From an uncultured Mycoplasmatota bacterium (GTDB lineage: Bacteria; Bacillota_I; Bacilli_A; RF39; UBA660): a stretch of DNA of 24,452 nucleotides. A program made the position numbers and the translations under genes. The notes under the pieces were generated by a model. It did not search any database and was not told the DNA's origin. It saw only the letters and a list, made by a program, of their open reading frames with translations. Of this stretch, positions 1 to 7,748 are shown piece after piece. The DNA lies in contig URIY01000025.1 in assembly GCA_900547995.1 (NCBI GenBank), positions 1 through 24,452 of the forward strand, given 5' to 3'. Each line of letters begins with the position of its first letter. Within the stretch, counting starts at the first letter, position 1.

Positions 1-79
1 AAGACTTATTTCAGTTTGTTAATTAAAAACGGAATTTCAAATTAAATTTCAGGTTTTGTGAAAATATTCTAAAAAAGTC

Positions 80-108
80 TTGATTTTCATATAATATTCA
101 TGTATAAT
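80..108 (+). promoter_or_regulatory. Promoter of the S10-spc-alpha operon
   Basis: The -35 box TTGATT (80-85) and a perfect -10 box TATAAT (103-108) are separated by exactly 17 bp, the sigma-A optimum. Transcription should start near 115, giving a leader of about 125 nt before rpsJ. The AT-rich bases 1-79 contain no gene or terminator that I can recognise. Confidence 0.8.
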
Positions 109-114
109 TTTGAA

Positions 115-238
115 TGTGTGATGCGCGTTGATGTGTGAGGTTGCCGACACACCAGGTTAAGTTGTTAGAAAATAACAATGGTAAAGTCGGGTTTTTACAC
201 GGAGCATGTCTATACAAGATATAGGCGAGAGGAGGAAA
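115..238 (+). promoter_or_regulatory. Structured 5' leader RNA of the ribosomal operon
   Basis: Four local hairpins can be drawn: 133-137 with 148-152 (GTGTG/CACAC), 162-167 with 173-178 (TTGTTA/TAACAA, loop GAAAA), 181-185 with 194-198 (GTAAA/TTTAC), and 208-214 with 220-226 (7 bp including one G-U, loop CAAGA). The last ends five bases before the rpsJ Shine-Dalgarno at 231-235. The loop bases CCGA (144-147) also match UCGG (187-190) in the third hairpin loop, so a loop-loop contact is possible. S10 operon leaders are autoregulated by L4 in gamma-proteobacteria; a comparable role here is only inference. Confidence 0.5.
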
Positions 239-241
239 ATG

Positions 242-550
242 ATGGCTGCAACAAAAGTTCGTATCAAATTAAAGGGTTTTGAACACAAGAGTGTTGACCT
301 TGCGTGTGCGAAAATTATTGAAACAGTAAAAAGAACAGGTGGAGAAGTAAGTGGACCAGTACCACTACCAACTGAAGTTGAAAAAATCACAATTCTTAGA
401 GCTGTTCACAAATATAAGGATTCACGTGAACAATTTGAAAAGAGAACACACAAGAGATTAATTGTTATCAATAATCCAAGCAAGGAAACTATAGATGCAA
501 TTACACATCTAGATATCCCAAGCGGTGTTGATGTTCAAGTTAATTTATAA
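242..550 (+). CDS. rpsJ: 30S ribosomal protein S10
   Basis: S10 sits in the head of the 30S subunit and, as NusE, also takes part in transcription antitermination. The product is 102 residues, the normal Bacillota length, with the conserved GPVPLPT at residues 38-44, the segment DSREQFEKRTHKR in the middle, and the usual ending DIPSGVDVQVNL. Two ATG codons stand in tandem at 239 and 242. The second was chosen because it lies 6 nt from GGAGG (231-235), while the first is only 3 nt away. An in-frame ATG at 206 falls inside a leader hairpin and is not used. It is the first gene of the S10 cluster. Confidence 0.97.
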   Translation: MAATKVRIKLKGFEHKSVDLACAKIIETVKRTGGEVSGPVPLPTEVEKITILRAVHKYKDSREQFEKRTHKRLIVINNPSKETIDAITHLDIPSGVDVQVNL

Positions 551-567
551 TTTTATAGGAGGTTATT

Positions 568-1308
568 ATGAAAGGAATCTTAGGTCGTAAAATAGGAATG
601 ACTCAAGTATTTACAAAATCAGGTAAATTGATTCCTGTAACTGTTATTGAAGTTGAACCAAATGTGGTAACACAAATTAAAACAACTGAAAAAGATGGTT
701 ATGAAGCAATTCAAGTTGGTTTTGATACAATGAGAGAAAAATTAGCGACAAAAGCATCTGCTGGTATTACAAGTAAAGCAGGTACTACACCTAAGCGCTT
801 CTTTAGAGAATTTAGGGGAGTAGATATTAATAATTATTCTTTAGGACAAGAAATCAAAGCTGATATCTTTACTGAAGGAGAAGTTGTTGACGTTACAGGA
901 ACAACTAAAGGGAAAGGTTTCCAAGGTGTTATTAAACGTCATAATCAAAGTAGAGGTCCTATGGGACATGGTTCTCATTATCATAGAAAACCAGGTTCAA
1001 TGGGTACTATGAGACCAATGCGTGTTTTTAAAGGTAAAAATTTACCAGGTCATATGGGAGTAGAAGTTGTTACTATTCAAAATTTAGTAGTAGTTGGAGT
1101 AGATTTAGAAAACAATTGCTTATTAATTAAAGGTAACGTTCCAGGGCCAAAGAAATCATTAGTTATGATTAAAACAGCTGTAAAGAATGCTGATAAGGTT
1201 AAGGACATGGAAGAATTAGTTTGCTATGACGTAACTGAAGAAGTAATGGCTAATGAAACTGCAGAAACTACTGAAAGTGTAGCAGAAAATGCTGCTTCAG
1301 AAAATTAG
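568..1308 (+). CDS. rplC: 50S ribosomal protein L3 with acidic C-terminal extension
   Basis: L3 is an early-assembly protein of the 50S subunit whose long loop reaches towards the peptidyl transferase centre. The start MKGILGRKIGMTQVF and the loop HYHRKPGSMG are diagnostic. The product has 246 residues against about 209 in B. subtilis and E. coli. The excess is a tail of roughly 39 residues, with 12 acidic and only 2 basic side chains, ending in an Ala/Glu/Thr-rich stretch. Such an acidic tail on a basic RNA-binding protein is unusual. The reading frame is clean and the stop is followed directly by the rplD ribosome-binding site. AGGAGG lies at 557-562. Confidence 0.97.
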   Translation: MKGILGRKIGMTQVFTKSGKLIPVTVIEVEPNVVTQIKTTEKDGYEAIQVGFDTMREKLATKASAGITSKAGTTPKRFFREFRGVDINNYSLGQEIKADIFTEGEVVDVTGTTKGKGFQGVIKRHNQSRGPMGHGSHYHRKPGSMGTMRPMRVFKGKNLPGHMGVEVVTIQNLVVVGVDLENNCLLIKGNVPGPKKSLVMIKTAVKNADKVKDMEELVCYDVTEEVMANETAETTESVAENAASEN

Positions 1309-1320
1309 TAGGAGGTACAT

Positions 1321-1944
1321 ATGGAAAAGATGAAAGTATTAAATACTAAAGGCGAAAAAGTTAGTGATGTTAAATTAAATGAAACTGTTTGGGCTATTGA
1401 ACCAAATGACACAGTTTTATATGATGCAATAACACTTACTAGAAATGCTGAAAGACAAGGAACTGCAGATACTAAAACACGCTCAGAAGTAAGTGGTGGA
1501 GGAAGAAAACCTTGGAAACAAAAAGGTACAGGTCGTGCTCGTCAAGGTAGTACAAGAGCTCCACATTGGCCAGGTGGAGGAATTGTATTCGGACCACATC
1601 CAAGAAGCTATTCTAAAAAAATGAACAAAAAAGAAAGAAGATTAGCTTTAAAATCAGCTTTATCATATAAGGTTATTGGTAGTGAATTAGTAATTATCGA
1701 TAGTTTAAATATTGCTGATGGAAAAACAAAAACAATGGTAAATATTCTAAATGATTTAAAATTAAATGGAAATATTTTATTAGTTGTTGAAAGTTTAAAT
1801 GAAAATATCGTTTTAGCAACTCGTAACTTACCAAATGTAATTTTATTAGAGGCTAGTGAAATTAATACATATGATGTTATTTCAGCAGATGTAATGGTAG
1901 TTACAAGTGAAGCTATTAAACAAATAGAGGAGGTGCTTGTTTAA
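1321..1944 (+). CDS. rplD: 50S ribosomal protein L4
   Basis: L4 lines the polypeptide exit tunnel and in some bacteria represses its own operon. At 207 residues it has the normal length. The extended loop carries GGGRKPWKQKGTGRARQG followed by RAPHWPGGGIVFGP, the family signature. The start at 1321 has AGGAGG at 1310-1315 with 5 nt spacing; a second in-frame ATG at 1330 is possible but less well placed. The stop codon overlaps the rplW start by one base (TAATG), indicating translational coupling. Confidence 0.97.
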   Translation: MEKMKVLNTKGEKVSDVKLNETVWAIEPNDTVLYDAITLTRNAERQGTADTKTRSEVSGGGRKPWKQKGTGRARQGSTRAPHWPGGGIVFGPHPRSYSKKMNKKERRLALKSALSYKVIGSELVIIDSLNIADGKTKTMVNILNDLKLNGNILLVVESLNENIVLATRNLPNVILLEASEINTYDVISADVMVVTSEAIKQIEEVLV

Positions 1945-2225
1945 TGAATAATTATCGTGATGTAATTAAAGCACCAATTATTACTGAAAAAAGTGCTGAT
2001 TTACAACAAAATAATAATGCAGTTACATTCAGCGTAGATGTTAAAGCAAATAAAACACAAATTAAACAAGCAGTTGAAAATATTTTTAACGTTAAAGTTG
2101 AAAGTGTAAATGTAGTAAACGTAAAACCAAAGAAAAAAAGAGTTGGTAGATATGTTGGAAAAACAAATCGTGTAAAGAAAGCAATTGTTAAGTTAAAAGA
2201 AGGAAGTTCAATTGAACTTAACTAA
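1944..2225 (+). CDS. rplW: 50S ribosomal protein L23
   Basis: L23 surrounds the exit-tunnel opening and is the docking site for trigger factor and SRP. The 93-residue product has the typical opening APIITEKSADL, a central antiparallel sheet, and the basic loop around VKPKKKRVGRYVGKTNR. Its ribosome-binding site (GAGGAGG) lies inside the last codons of rplD, with which it shares one base. There is nothing unusual in length or sequence. Confidence 0.97.
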   Translation: MNNYRDVIKAPIITEKSADLQQNNNAVTFSVDVKANKTQIKQAVENIFNVKVESVNVVNVKPKKKRVGRYVGKTNRVKKAIVKLKEGSSIELN

Positions 2226-2237
2226 AGGAGGATATAT

Positions 2238-3068
2238 ATGCCAGTAAGAGTTTATAAACCAATGACTAATGGTTTAAGAGGCAAGTCAACTCTTATAAAT
2301 GATGAGATTACAAAGACTACACCTGAGAAATCATTAGTTGTTACACTTAAGAAAAATGGTGGTCGTAATAATCAAGGAAGAATCACAGTAAGACATCAAG
2401 GTGGCGGAGCTAAAAGAAAATATCGTATTATTGATTTTAGACGTGACAAAGATGGCGTTATTGGAACAGTTTCTTCAATTGAATACGATCCAAATAGAAC
2501 TGCTAACATTGCTTTAATAAATTATGAAGATGGAGAAAAAAGATATATTATTGCTCCAAAAGGACTAAAAGTTGGAGATAAAATTGAAAGTGGCGAAAAA
2601 GCCGATATTAAAGTTGGAAATAATTTACCACTTGCAAATATTCCAGAAGGTACATTAGTTCATAATATTGAGTTAAAACCTGGTAAAGGCGGACAAATTG
2701 TTCGTTCAGCTGGTTCAAGTGCTCAAATACTAGGTAGCGAAGGAAAATATGTTTTAATTCGTTTAACTAGTGGAGAAGTTCGTAAAGTATTAGGAACTTG
2801 TCGCGCTACAATTGGTGAAGTTGGAAATGCTGATCATGAACTTGTAAGTTTAGGTAAAGCAGGTCGTAAGAGACATATGGGTATTAGACCAACAGTTCGT
2901 GGTTCTGTTATGAACCCTAATGATCACCCACATGGTGGTGGAGAAGGTCGTGCTCCTATCGGACGTAAAGGACCAGTTACACCTTGGGGTAAACCTGCAT
3001 TGGGTTACAAGACACGTGACACTAAGAAAGCTTCAAATAAGTTAATTGTACGTCGTCGTAAAAAATAG
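2238..3068 (+). CDS. rplB: 50S ribosomal protein L2
   Basis: L2 is needed for subunit association and for assembly of the peptidyl transferase centre. The 276-residue product has the usual length, an OB-fold and SH3-like core, and the strongly conserved C-terminal segment NPNDHPHGGGEGRAPIGRK. That segment contains the histidine long discussed as important for peptide-bond formation. The lysine/arginine-rich end RRRKK is typical. A strong AAAGGAGG precedes the ATG, and the gap from rplW is only 12 bases. Confidence 0.98.
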   Translation: MPVRVYKPMTNGLRGKSTLINDEITKTTPEKSLVVTLKKNGGRNNQGRITVRHQGGGAKRKYRIIDFRRDKDGVIGTVSSIEYDPNRTANIALINYEDGEKRYIIAPKGLKVGDKIESGEKADIKVGNNLPLANIPEGTLVHNIELKPGKGGQIVRSAGSSAQILGSEGKYVLIRLTSGEVRKVLGTCRATIGEVGNADHELVSLGKAGRKRHMGIRPTVRGSVMNPNDHPHGGGEGRAPIGRKGPVTPWGKPALGYKTRDTKKASNKLIVRRRKK

Positions 3069-3087
3069 TGAAAGGATGGTTAAATAG

Positions 3088-3360
3088 ATGGCTAGAAGTT
3101 TAAAAAAGAAACCTTTTATAGATGGTCATTTAATGGCTAAAGTTAAAAAGGTAAATGAGTCTGGAAAAAAAGAAGTTATTAAAACATGGTCTCGCCGTTC
3201 AACCATTTATCCTGAATTTGTAGGACATACATTTGCTGTACATAATGGTAAAGAATTTATTCCTGTATATGTAACAGAAGATATGGTTGGCCATAAATTA
3301 GGAGAATTTGCCTTAACACGTAAGTTTGGTGGACATGGCGACGCTAAAGAAAAGAAATAG
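3088..3360 (+). CDS. rpsS: 30S ribosomal protein S19
   Basis: S19 pairs with S13 in the 30S head near the A-site tRNA. The 90-residue protein begins MARSLKKKPFIDGHL and contains the signature RRSTIYPEFVGHTFAVHNGK followed by GHKLGEFALTRKFGGH. The ribosome-binding site is weaker than those of its neighbours: AAAGGAT lies about ten bases before the ATG and there is no full AGGAGG. Translation may therefore depend partly on ribosomes arriving from rplB, 19 bases upstream. Confidence 0.97.
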   Translation: MARSLKKKPFIDGHLMAKVKKVNESGKKEVIKTWSRRSTIYPEFVGHTFAVHNGKEFIPVYVTEDMVGHKLGEFALTRKFGGHGDAKEKK

Positions 3361-3381
3361 TTACCAGGAAGGAGGACTTAA

Positions 3382-3717
3382 ATGGAAGCTAAAGCAATCG
3401 CAAAAGAAGTCAGAATTGCTCCTCGTAAGAGCCGTTTAGTTATAGATTTAATACGTGGTAAAAACGTAGTTGAAGCTGACAAAATTTTAAGAAATATAAA
3501 TAAAGAATCTGCTAGATTAATACGTAAAGTATTAACATCTGCAGTTGCAAATGCTGAAAATAATTTACATTTAGAGAAAGATAATTTGATCGTAAAAGAA
3601 GCTTATATTAATGAAGGTAGAACTTTAAAAAGAATGAAATTTGGATCTCGTGGTCATGTTGATCCAATTAAGAAAAGAACTAGTCATATTACAATAGTTG
3701 TAAGTGAGAAAAATTAA
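3382..3717 (+). CDS. rplV: 50S ribosomal protein L22
   Basis: L22 contributes, with L4, to the constriction of the nascent-chain exit tunnel. The 111-residue product shows the family opening RIAPRKSRLVIDLIRGKNV and the C-terminal hairpin region with RTLKRMKFGSRGH, which reaches into the tunnel wall. The length is normal. AAGGAGG lies a few bases before the start, and the gene sits in its usual place between rpsS and rpsC. Confidence 0.97.
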   Translation: MEAKAIAKEVRIAPRKSRLVIDLIRGKNVVEADKILRNINKESARLIRKVLTSAVANAENNLHLEKDNLIVKEAYINEGRTLKRMKFGSRGHVDPIKKRTSHITIVVSEKN

Positions 3718-3734
3718 GCAAAGGAGGTTATCTG

Positions 3735-4412
3735 ATGGGTCAAAAAGTTAGTCCTATAGGACTTAGATTAGGCATTAATAAAAAATGGCAATCTACTTGG
3801 TATGCTGATAAGAATTTTGCTGAATATCTTGAAAAAGATAGAAAAATTCGTGAATTCTTAGATAAGAATTTAAAAGATGCAGCAGTATCTAGTATTGCTA
3901 TTGAACGTAATAATTCAAAAACTAATGTTATTATCAATACTGCTAAGCCTGGTGTTGTTATTGGACACGGTGGTGACGAAATTGATAAAATTAAAGACAA
4001 ATTATCAAAATTAACTAAAGAGGATATTCAAATTTCTATTATGGAAGTTAAAAATCCAGATTTAGATGCATCTTTAGTTGCTGAAAATATTGCACATCAA
4101 ATCGAAAATCGTGTTTCATTTAGAATTGCTCAAAAGAGAGCTATTAGAAATACTATGAAGGCTGGAGCAAAAGGAATTAAAACTTCTGTTTCTGGAAGAC
4201 TTGGTGGCGCTGATATGGCTAGAGCTGAAGGTTATACAGAAGGTAATATTCCACTTCATACTTTAAGAGCAGATGTTGATTATGCACATAAAGAGGCTAA
4301 TACAACATATGGCAAAATTGGTGTAAAAGTATGGATTTACAAAGGAGAAATCCTTCCTACAAAATCAAATAAGGGAGGTAATGCAGATGGCAGTAATTCC
4401 AAAAAACACTAA
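3735..4412 (+). CDS. rpsC: 30S ribosomal protein S3
   Basis: S3 lines the mRNA entry channel of the 30S subunit and contributes to its helicase activity. The 225-residue protein has an N-terminal type-2 KH domain with the GxxG-type loop in PGVVIGHGGDEIDKI, and a C-terminal domain with SVSGRLGGADMARAEGYTEG. The last 26 bases overlap the start of rplP, so the L16 ribosome-binding site lies inside the S3 coding region. The final residues (KSNKGGNADGSNSKKH) form a low-complexity tail common in S3 proteins. Confidence 0.97.
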   Translation: MGQKVSPIGLRLGINKKWQSTWYADKNFAEYLEKDRKIREFLDKNLKDAAVSSIAIERNNSKTNVIINTAKPGVVIGHGGDEIDKIKDKLSKLTKEDIQISIMEVKNPDLDASLVAENIAHQIENRVSFRIAQKRAIRNTMKAGAKGIKTSVSGRLGGADMARAEGYTEGNIPLHTLRADVDYAHKEANTTYGKIGVKVWIYKGEILPTKSNKGGNADGSNSKKH

Positions 4413-4818
4413 ATATCGTAGACCACATCGTCTTCGTTATGATGGAGTATCTAAAGGAAATACAGAACTTCATTTTGGAGAATATGGATTAATGGCTTTA
4501 GAAGGTGCATGGATTACACAACAACAAATTGAAGCATCTCGTGTTGCTATGACTCGTTATATGAAACGTGGAGGTAGAGTATGGATTAACATATTCCCAC
4601 ACTTATCATTAACTAAAATACCATTAGAAACTCGTATGGGTAAAGGTAAAGGTCAACCAGAAGAATGGGTTGCAGTTGTTAAAAAAGGAAAAATTATGTT
4701 TGAAATCGGTGGCGTTGATGAAGCAACAGCTCGTGAAGCTTTAAGACTTGCTATGCATAAACTTCCAATCAGATGTAAATTTGTTTCTAAAGAAAGTGGT
4801 GAAACTAATGAAAAATAG
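4387..4818 (+). CDS. rplP: 50S ribosomal protein L16
   Basis: L16 organises the A-site and central protuberance of the 50S subunit. The family is recognised by FGEYGLMALEGAWITQQQIE, ASRVAMTRYMKRGG and MGKGKGQPEEWVA. The ATG at 4387 is preferred because GGGAGG (4373-4378) lies 8 nt upstream and the product then starts MAVIPKNTKYRR; an ATG at 4381 lies only 2 nt from that site. This gives 143 residues, a normal length. The gene overlaps rpsC upstream and rpmC downstream, so the three are probably translationally coupled. Confidence 0.96.
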   Translation: MAVIPKNTKYRRPHRLRYDGVSKGNTELHFGEYGLMALEGAWITQQQIEASRVAMTRYMKRGGRVWINIFPHLSLTKIPLETRMGKGKGQPEEWVAVVKKGKIMFEIGGVDEATAREALRLAMHKLPIRCKFVSKESGETNEK

Positions 4819-5005
4819 TGAAATTAGAGAACTAACAAATGAAGAAATTTTGAAAAAAATCGATGAGTATAAAGAAGAGTTATTTAATTTACGTTTTAGT
4901 CAAGCTACTGGTAATCTAGAGAAACCTTCAAGAATCAAAGAATTAAGAAAATTAGTTGCACGTATGAAAACTATTTTACGTGAACGTGAACTTAAAGAAA
5001 ACTAG
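4808..5005 (+). CDS. rpmC: 50S ribosomal protein L29
   Basis: L29 is a small helical-hairpin protein near the tunnel exit that helps bind trigger factor and SRP. The ATG at 4808 gives 65 residues beginning MKNSEIRELTNEEI, the standard start. The frame is open further upstream to 4748, but that extension is L16 sequence read in another frame. GGTGA (4798-4802) lies 5 nt before the ATG. The start overlaps the last 11 bases of rplP, suggesting coupled translation. The signature LRFSQATGNLEKPSRIKELRK is present. Confidence 0.95.
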   Translation: MKNSEIRELTNEEILKKIDEYKEELFNLRFSQATGNLEKPSRIKELRKLVARMKTILRERELKEN

Positions 5006-5014
5006 GAGGAACTC

Positions 5015-5281
5015 ATGGAAGAAAAAAGAAAAAGTGAATTAGTTGGAAAAGTTGTTAGTGATGGAACTAAAGCTGAAAAAACAATTAAGGTACTAGTAGA
5101 AACTTATAAAATGGATCCATTATATGGTAAACGTGTTAAATATTCTAAAAAATATACAGCACATGATGAAAAGAACGAAGCTAAAATTGGTGATGTAGTT
5201 CGTATCGTTGAAACTAGACCATTATCAAAAACAAAACGTTATCGTTTAGTTGAAATAATTGAAAAAGCAGTTATATTATAA
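5015..5281 (+). CDS. rpsQ: 30S ribosomal protein S17
   Basis: S17 is a primary 16S rRNA-binding protein with an OB-fold. The 88-residue protein has the signature LVGKVVSDGTKAEKTIKVLVE, the basic segment DPLYGKRVKYSKKYTAHDE, and the ending GDVVRIVETRPLSKTKRYRLVEI. AGGAGG (5004-5009) overlaps the rpmC stop region. This is the last gene of the S10 part of the cluster; transcription appears to run on into rplN because no terminator lies in the 25-base gap. Confidence 0.97.
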   Translation: MEEKRKSELVGKVVSDGTKAEKTIKVLVETYKMDPLYGKRVKYSKKYTAHDEKNEAKIGDVVRIVETRPLSKTKRYRLVEIIEKAVIL

Positions 5282-5306
5282 CTCGCAATTGTAAAGGAGG
5301 ATTATT

Positions 5307-5672
5307 ATGCTTCAACAAGAAAGCCGCTTGAAAGTTGCTGATAACTCTGGTGCACGTGAAATAAGCGTTATTAGAGTTCTTGGTGGTAGTAAAGTAAAGA
5401 CTGGAAATATTGGTGATATAGTTGTTGGAACTGTAAAGAAAGCCACTCCTACTGGTACAGTTGGCAAAGGAAAAGTTGTTAAAGCTGTAATTGTAAGGAG
5501 CAAATTTGGTCAAAGAAGAGAAGATGGTTCTTATATTAAATTTGATGATAACGCTTGTGTTATTATTAAAGATGATAAAAGTCCAGTTGGAACTCGTGTA
5601 TTTGGACCAGTAGCACGTGAATTGCGTGATAATTATATGAAAATCGTATCACTTGCTAAAGAAGTGTTATAG
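5307..5672 (+). CDS. rplN: 50S ribosomal protein L14
   Basis: L14 forms an intersubunit bridge with 16S rRNA and is also the docking site of the silencing factor RsfS. The 121-residue product has the normal fold signature: LKVADNSGAREI at the start, GDIVVGTVKKATP in the middle, and FGPVARELRD near the end. AAAGGAGG precedes the ATG. It opens the spc part of the cluster, as in other Bacillota. Confidence 0.97.
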   Translation: MLQQESRLKVADNSGAREISVIRVLGGSKVKTGNIGDIVVGTVKKATPTGTVGKGKVVKAVIVRSKFGQRREDGSYIKFDDNACVIIKDDKSPVGTRVFGPVARELRDNYMKIVSLAKEVL

Positions 5673-5690
5673 ATCTAGGAGGGAAAGCTC

Positions 5691-5999
5691 ATGAACTTTA
5701 AAACAGGAGATAAAGTTGTTGTCATAGCTGGTAAAGATCGTGGAAAAGAAGGAAAGATAGTAAAAACTTTAAAAGCTGAAAATAAAGTTATCGTTGAAGG
5801 TATTAATGTTGTTAAGAAACATATTAAACCAAATGGTAATGGAGCTGGAAGTATTACTGAAATGGAAGCACCAATTCATGCTTCAAATGTTATGATTCTT
5901 GATCCAAAAACAAAGAAAAGAACCAGAATTGGACACACAGTAGATAAAAAAGGCAATAAGGTTAGATGTGCCAAAAAATCTAATGAAAGTATAGATTAA
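5691..5999 (+). CDS. rplX: 50S ribosomal protein L24
   Basis: L24 is an assembly-initiating protein near the tunnel exit. The 102-residue protein contains an N-terminal KOW motif (GDKVVVIAGKDRGKEGKIVKT) and the conserved GINVVKKHIKPN segment. The ending KTKKRTRIGHTVDKKGNKVRC is typical of the C-terminal part. A strong Shine-Dalgarno (AGGAGGG) precedes the ATG. The length is normal. Confidence 0.97.
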   Translation: MNFKTGDKVVVIAGKDRGKEGKIVKTLKAENKVIVEGINVVKKHIKPNGNGAGSITEMEAPIHASNVMILDPKTKKRTRIGHTVDKKGNKVRCAKKSNESID

Positions 6000-6016
6000 T
6001 TGGAAGGAGGGTAAAT

Positions 6017-6556
6017 ATGAACCGCCTAAAGGAAAAATATAATAATGAAATTATACCAAGTTTAAAAGAAAAATATAATTATTCAACTGTAATGGCTGTT
6101 CCAAGACTAGAAAAAATTGTTGTAAATATTGGTGTTGGAGATGCTTCTCAAAATAGTAAGTTATTAGAAGCTTCTATGAGAGATCTTGAACTTATTACAG
6201 GACAAAAACCATTAGCTACTAAAGCTAAAAAAGCTATTGCTGGATTTAAAATTCGTGCTGGACAACCAATTGGTTGTAAAGTAACATTACGTGGTGAAAA
6301 AATGTACAATTTTCTAGATAAATTATTTAGTATTGCACTTCCACGTGTAAGAGATTTTAGAGGTGTTTCTTCAAGAGCCTTTGATGGCCGTGGAAACTAT
6401 ACTCTAGGATTAACAGAACAACTTATTTTTTCAGAAATAGTATATGATGATGTTGTTAAAGTACGTGGAATGGATATCGTTTTTGTTACAACAGCAAAGA
6501 CTAATGAAGAAGCGTACGATCTCTTAAAAGGCCTTGGTATGCCATTTAAGAAATAA
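6017..6556 (+). CDS. rplE: 50S ribosomal protein L5
   Basis: L5 binds 5S rRNA in the central protuberance and contacts P-site tRNA. At 179 residues it matches the family. Visible signatures are VPRLEKIVVNIGVGDA near the N-terminus, TLRGEKMYNFLDKL in the middle, and RDFRGVSSRAFDGRGNYTLG with EQLIFSEI towards the end. AAGGAGGG precedes the ATG. It lies in its usual place between rplX and the S14 gene. Confidence 0.97.
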   Translation: MNRLKEKYNNEIIPSLKEKYNYSTVMAVPRLEKIVVNIGVGDASQNSKLLEASMRDLELITGQKPLATKAKKAIAGFKIRAGQPIGCKVTLRGEKMYNFLDKLFSIALPRVRDFRGVSSRAFDGRGNYTLGLTEQLIFSEIVYDDVVKVRGMDIVFVTTAKTNEEAYDLLKGLGMPFKK

Positions 6557-6576
6557 CTATAAATTAGGAGGATATT

Positions 6577-6762
6577 ATGGCTAAAAAAAGCATGATAGTA
6601 AAAGCTAGTCGTAAACCTAAGTTTGAAGTACGTAAGTACACTCGCTGCAATCGTTGTGGAAGACCACACGCAGTACTTAAAAAATACGGAATTTGTCGTA
6701 TTTGCTTTAGGGAATTAGCTTATAAAGGACAAATACCAGGTGTTAAAAAATCTAGCTGGTAG
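6577..6762 (+). CDS. rpsZ: 30S ribosomal protein S14, zinc-binding type Z
   Basis: S14 is a late-assembly protein of the 30S head. The 61-residue product is the short, zinc-binding form: cysteines C24 and C27 (CNRC) and C40 and C43 (CRIC) form a four-cysteine site. The zinc-free paralogue that some Bacillota induce under zinc limitation is longer and lacks these residues; none is seen here. AGGAGG precedes the ATG. The symbol rpsN is also used for this gene. Confidence 0.97.
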   Translation: MAKKSMIVKASRKPKFEVRKYTRCNRCGRPHAVLKKYGICRICFRELAYKGQIPGVKKSSW

Positions 6763-6780
6763 GATAGAAGGAGGGATTTT

Positions 6781-7173
6781 ATGGTAACAGATCAAATCGC
6801 AGATATGCTTACACGTATTCGTAATGCTAAACAAATGCGATATAAAGAAGTTGAAGTACCCGCTTCAAAAATAAAAGTTGAAATAGCTAGAATATTAAAA
6901 GAGCAAGGCTTTATATCTAATTATAAAGTTAGTAAAGATAGTATTCAAAATGTTATTACACTTGAACTTAAATATGTTCAAAAAGAACCTGTAATTACTG
7001 GGCTTAAAAGAATTTCTAAGCCAGGATTACGTGTTTATGCAAGTGCTCAGGACATCCCAAGAGTATTAAATGGTTTAGGAATTGCAATCATTTCTACTTC
7101 TAAAGGTCTTATGACTGATAAAGAAGCTCGTACTCAAAATTTAGGTGGAGAAGTACTTGCTTACATTTGGTAG
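6781..7173 (+). CDS. rpsH: 30S ribosomal protein S8
   Basis: S8 is a primary 16S rRNA binder and, in E. coli, the autogenous repressor of the spc operon. The 130-residue product opens DQIADMLTRIRNAKQM and closes with the signature ISTSKGLMTDKEAR followed by GGEVLAYIW. The ribosome-binding site is GAAGGAGGG. Length and sequence are ordinary. Whether S8 regulates this operon cannot be judged from the sequence. Confidence 0.97.
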   Translation: MVTDQIADMLTRIRNAKQMRYKEVEVPASKIKVEIARILKEQGFISNYKVSKDSIQNVITLELKYVQKEPVITGLKRISKPGLRVYASAQDIPRVLNGLGIAIISTSKGLMTDKEARTQNLGGEVLAYIW

Positions 7174-7192
7174 AAAGTAAGGAGGATTTTAT

Positions 7193-7726
7193 ATGAGTCG
7201 TATTGGTAATAGAGAATTAACAATACCTGCAAATGTTACAGTATCAGTAAATGGTAATGTTGTTAGTGTTAAAGGTCCTAAAGGTGAGCTTTCTACTGAA
7301 GTACATCAAGGTATTAATGTAAAAGTAGAAGATAATAAAGTTATTTGTACAAGAACAAATGATAATTATAAAAACTTTCATGGAACTGCTAACGCTAATA
7401 TCAAAAATATGATTGTTGGTGTAACAGAAGGATTTGAAAAAAAATTAGAAGCAGTTGGAGTTGGATATCGTTTCCAACTAAAAGGAAAAGATTTAGTAGT
7501 AACAGCTGGTTATTCACATCCAGTTGAAGTTAATGTACCAGAAGGAATTAGCTTAGAAAGTCCAAGTAATACAGAATTATTTATTAGAGGAATTGATAAG
7601 TGCCTAGTTGGTGAGTTTGCTGCTAATATACGTAAAATAAGAGAACCAGAACCATATAAGGGTAAAGGTATTCGTTATACTGACGAACATATTATACGTA
7701 AAGTTGGAAAGAAAGCTTCTAAATAA
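7193..7726 (+). CDS. rplF: 50S ribosomal protein L6
   Basis: L6 lies near the sarcin-ricin loop and the factor-binding site of the 50S subunit. The 177-residue protein shows two repeats of the L6 fold. It opens MSRIGNRELTIPANV and has KLEAVGVGYRFQLKG in the middle. The C-terminal signature is IRKIREPEPYKGKGIRY. AAGGAGG precedes the start. The length is normal for Bacillota. Confidence 0.97.
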   Translation: MSRIGNRELTIPANVTVSVNGNVVSVKGPKGELSTEVHQGINVKVEDNKVICTRTNDNYKNFHGTANANIKNMIVGVTEGFEKKLEAVGVGYRFQLKGKDLVVTAGYSHPVEVNVPEGISLESPSNTELFIRGIDKCLVGEFAANIRKIREPEPYKGKGIRYTDEHIIRKVGKKASK

Positions 7727-7748
7727 GCTAAAGTAAAGGAGATTTGCT

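Noticed and set aside
206..241. Upstream ATG start for rpsJ at 206 (or 239)
   Set aside because: 206 falls within the leader hairpin and before the Shine-Dalgarno; 239 is only 3 nt from GGAGG. The start at 242 gives the conserved S10 length.
4748..4807. Extended start for rpmC
   Set aside because: The extra residues are rplP sequence in another frame and do not resemble L29; 4808 has its own GGTGA and the family start.
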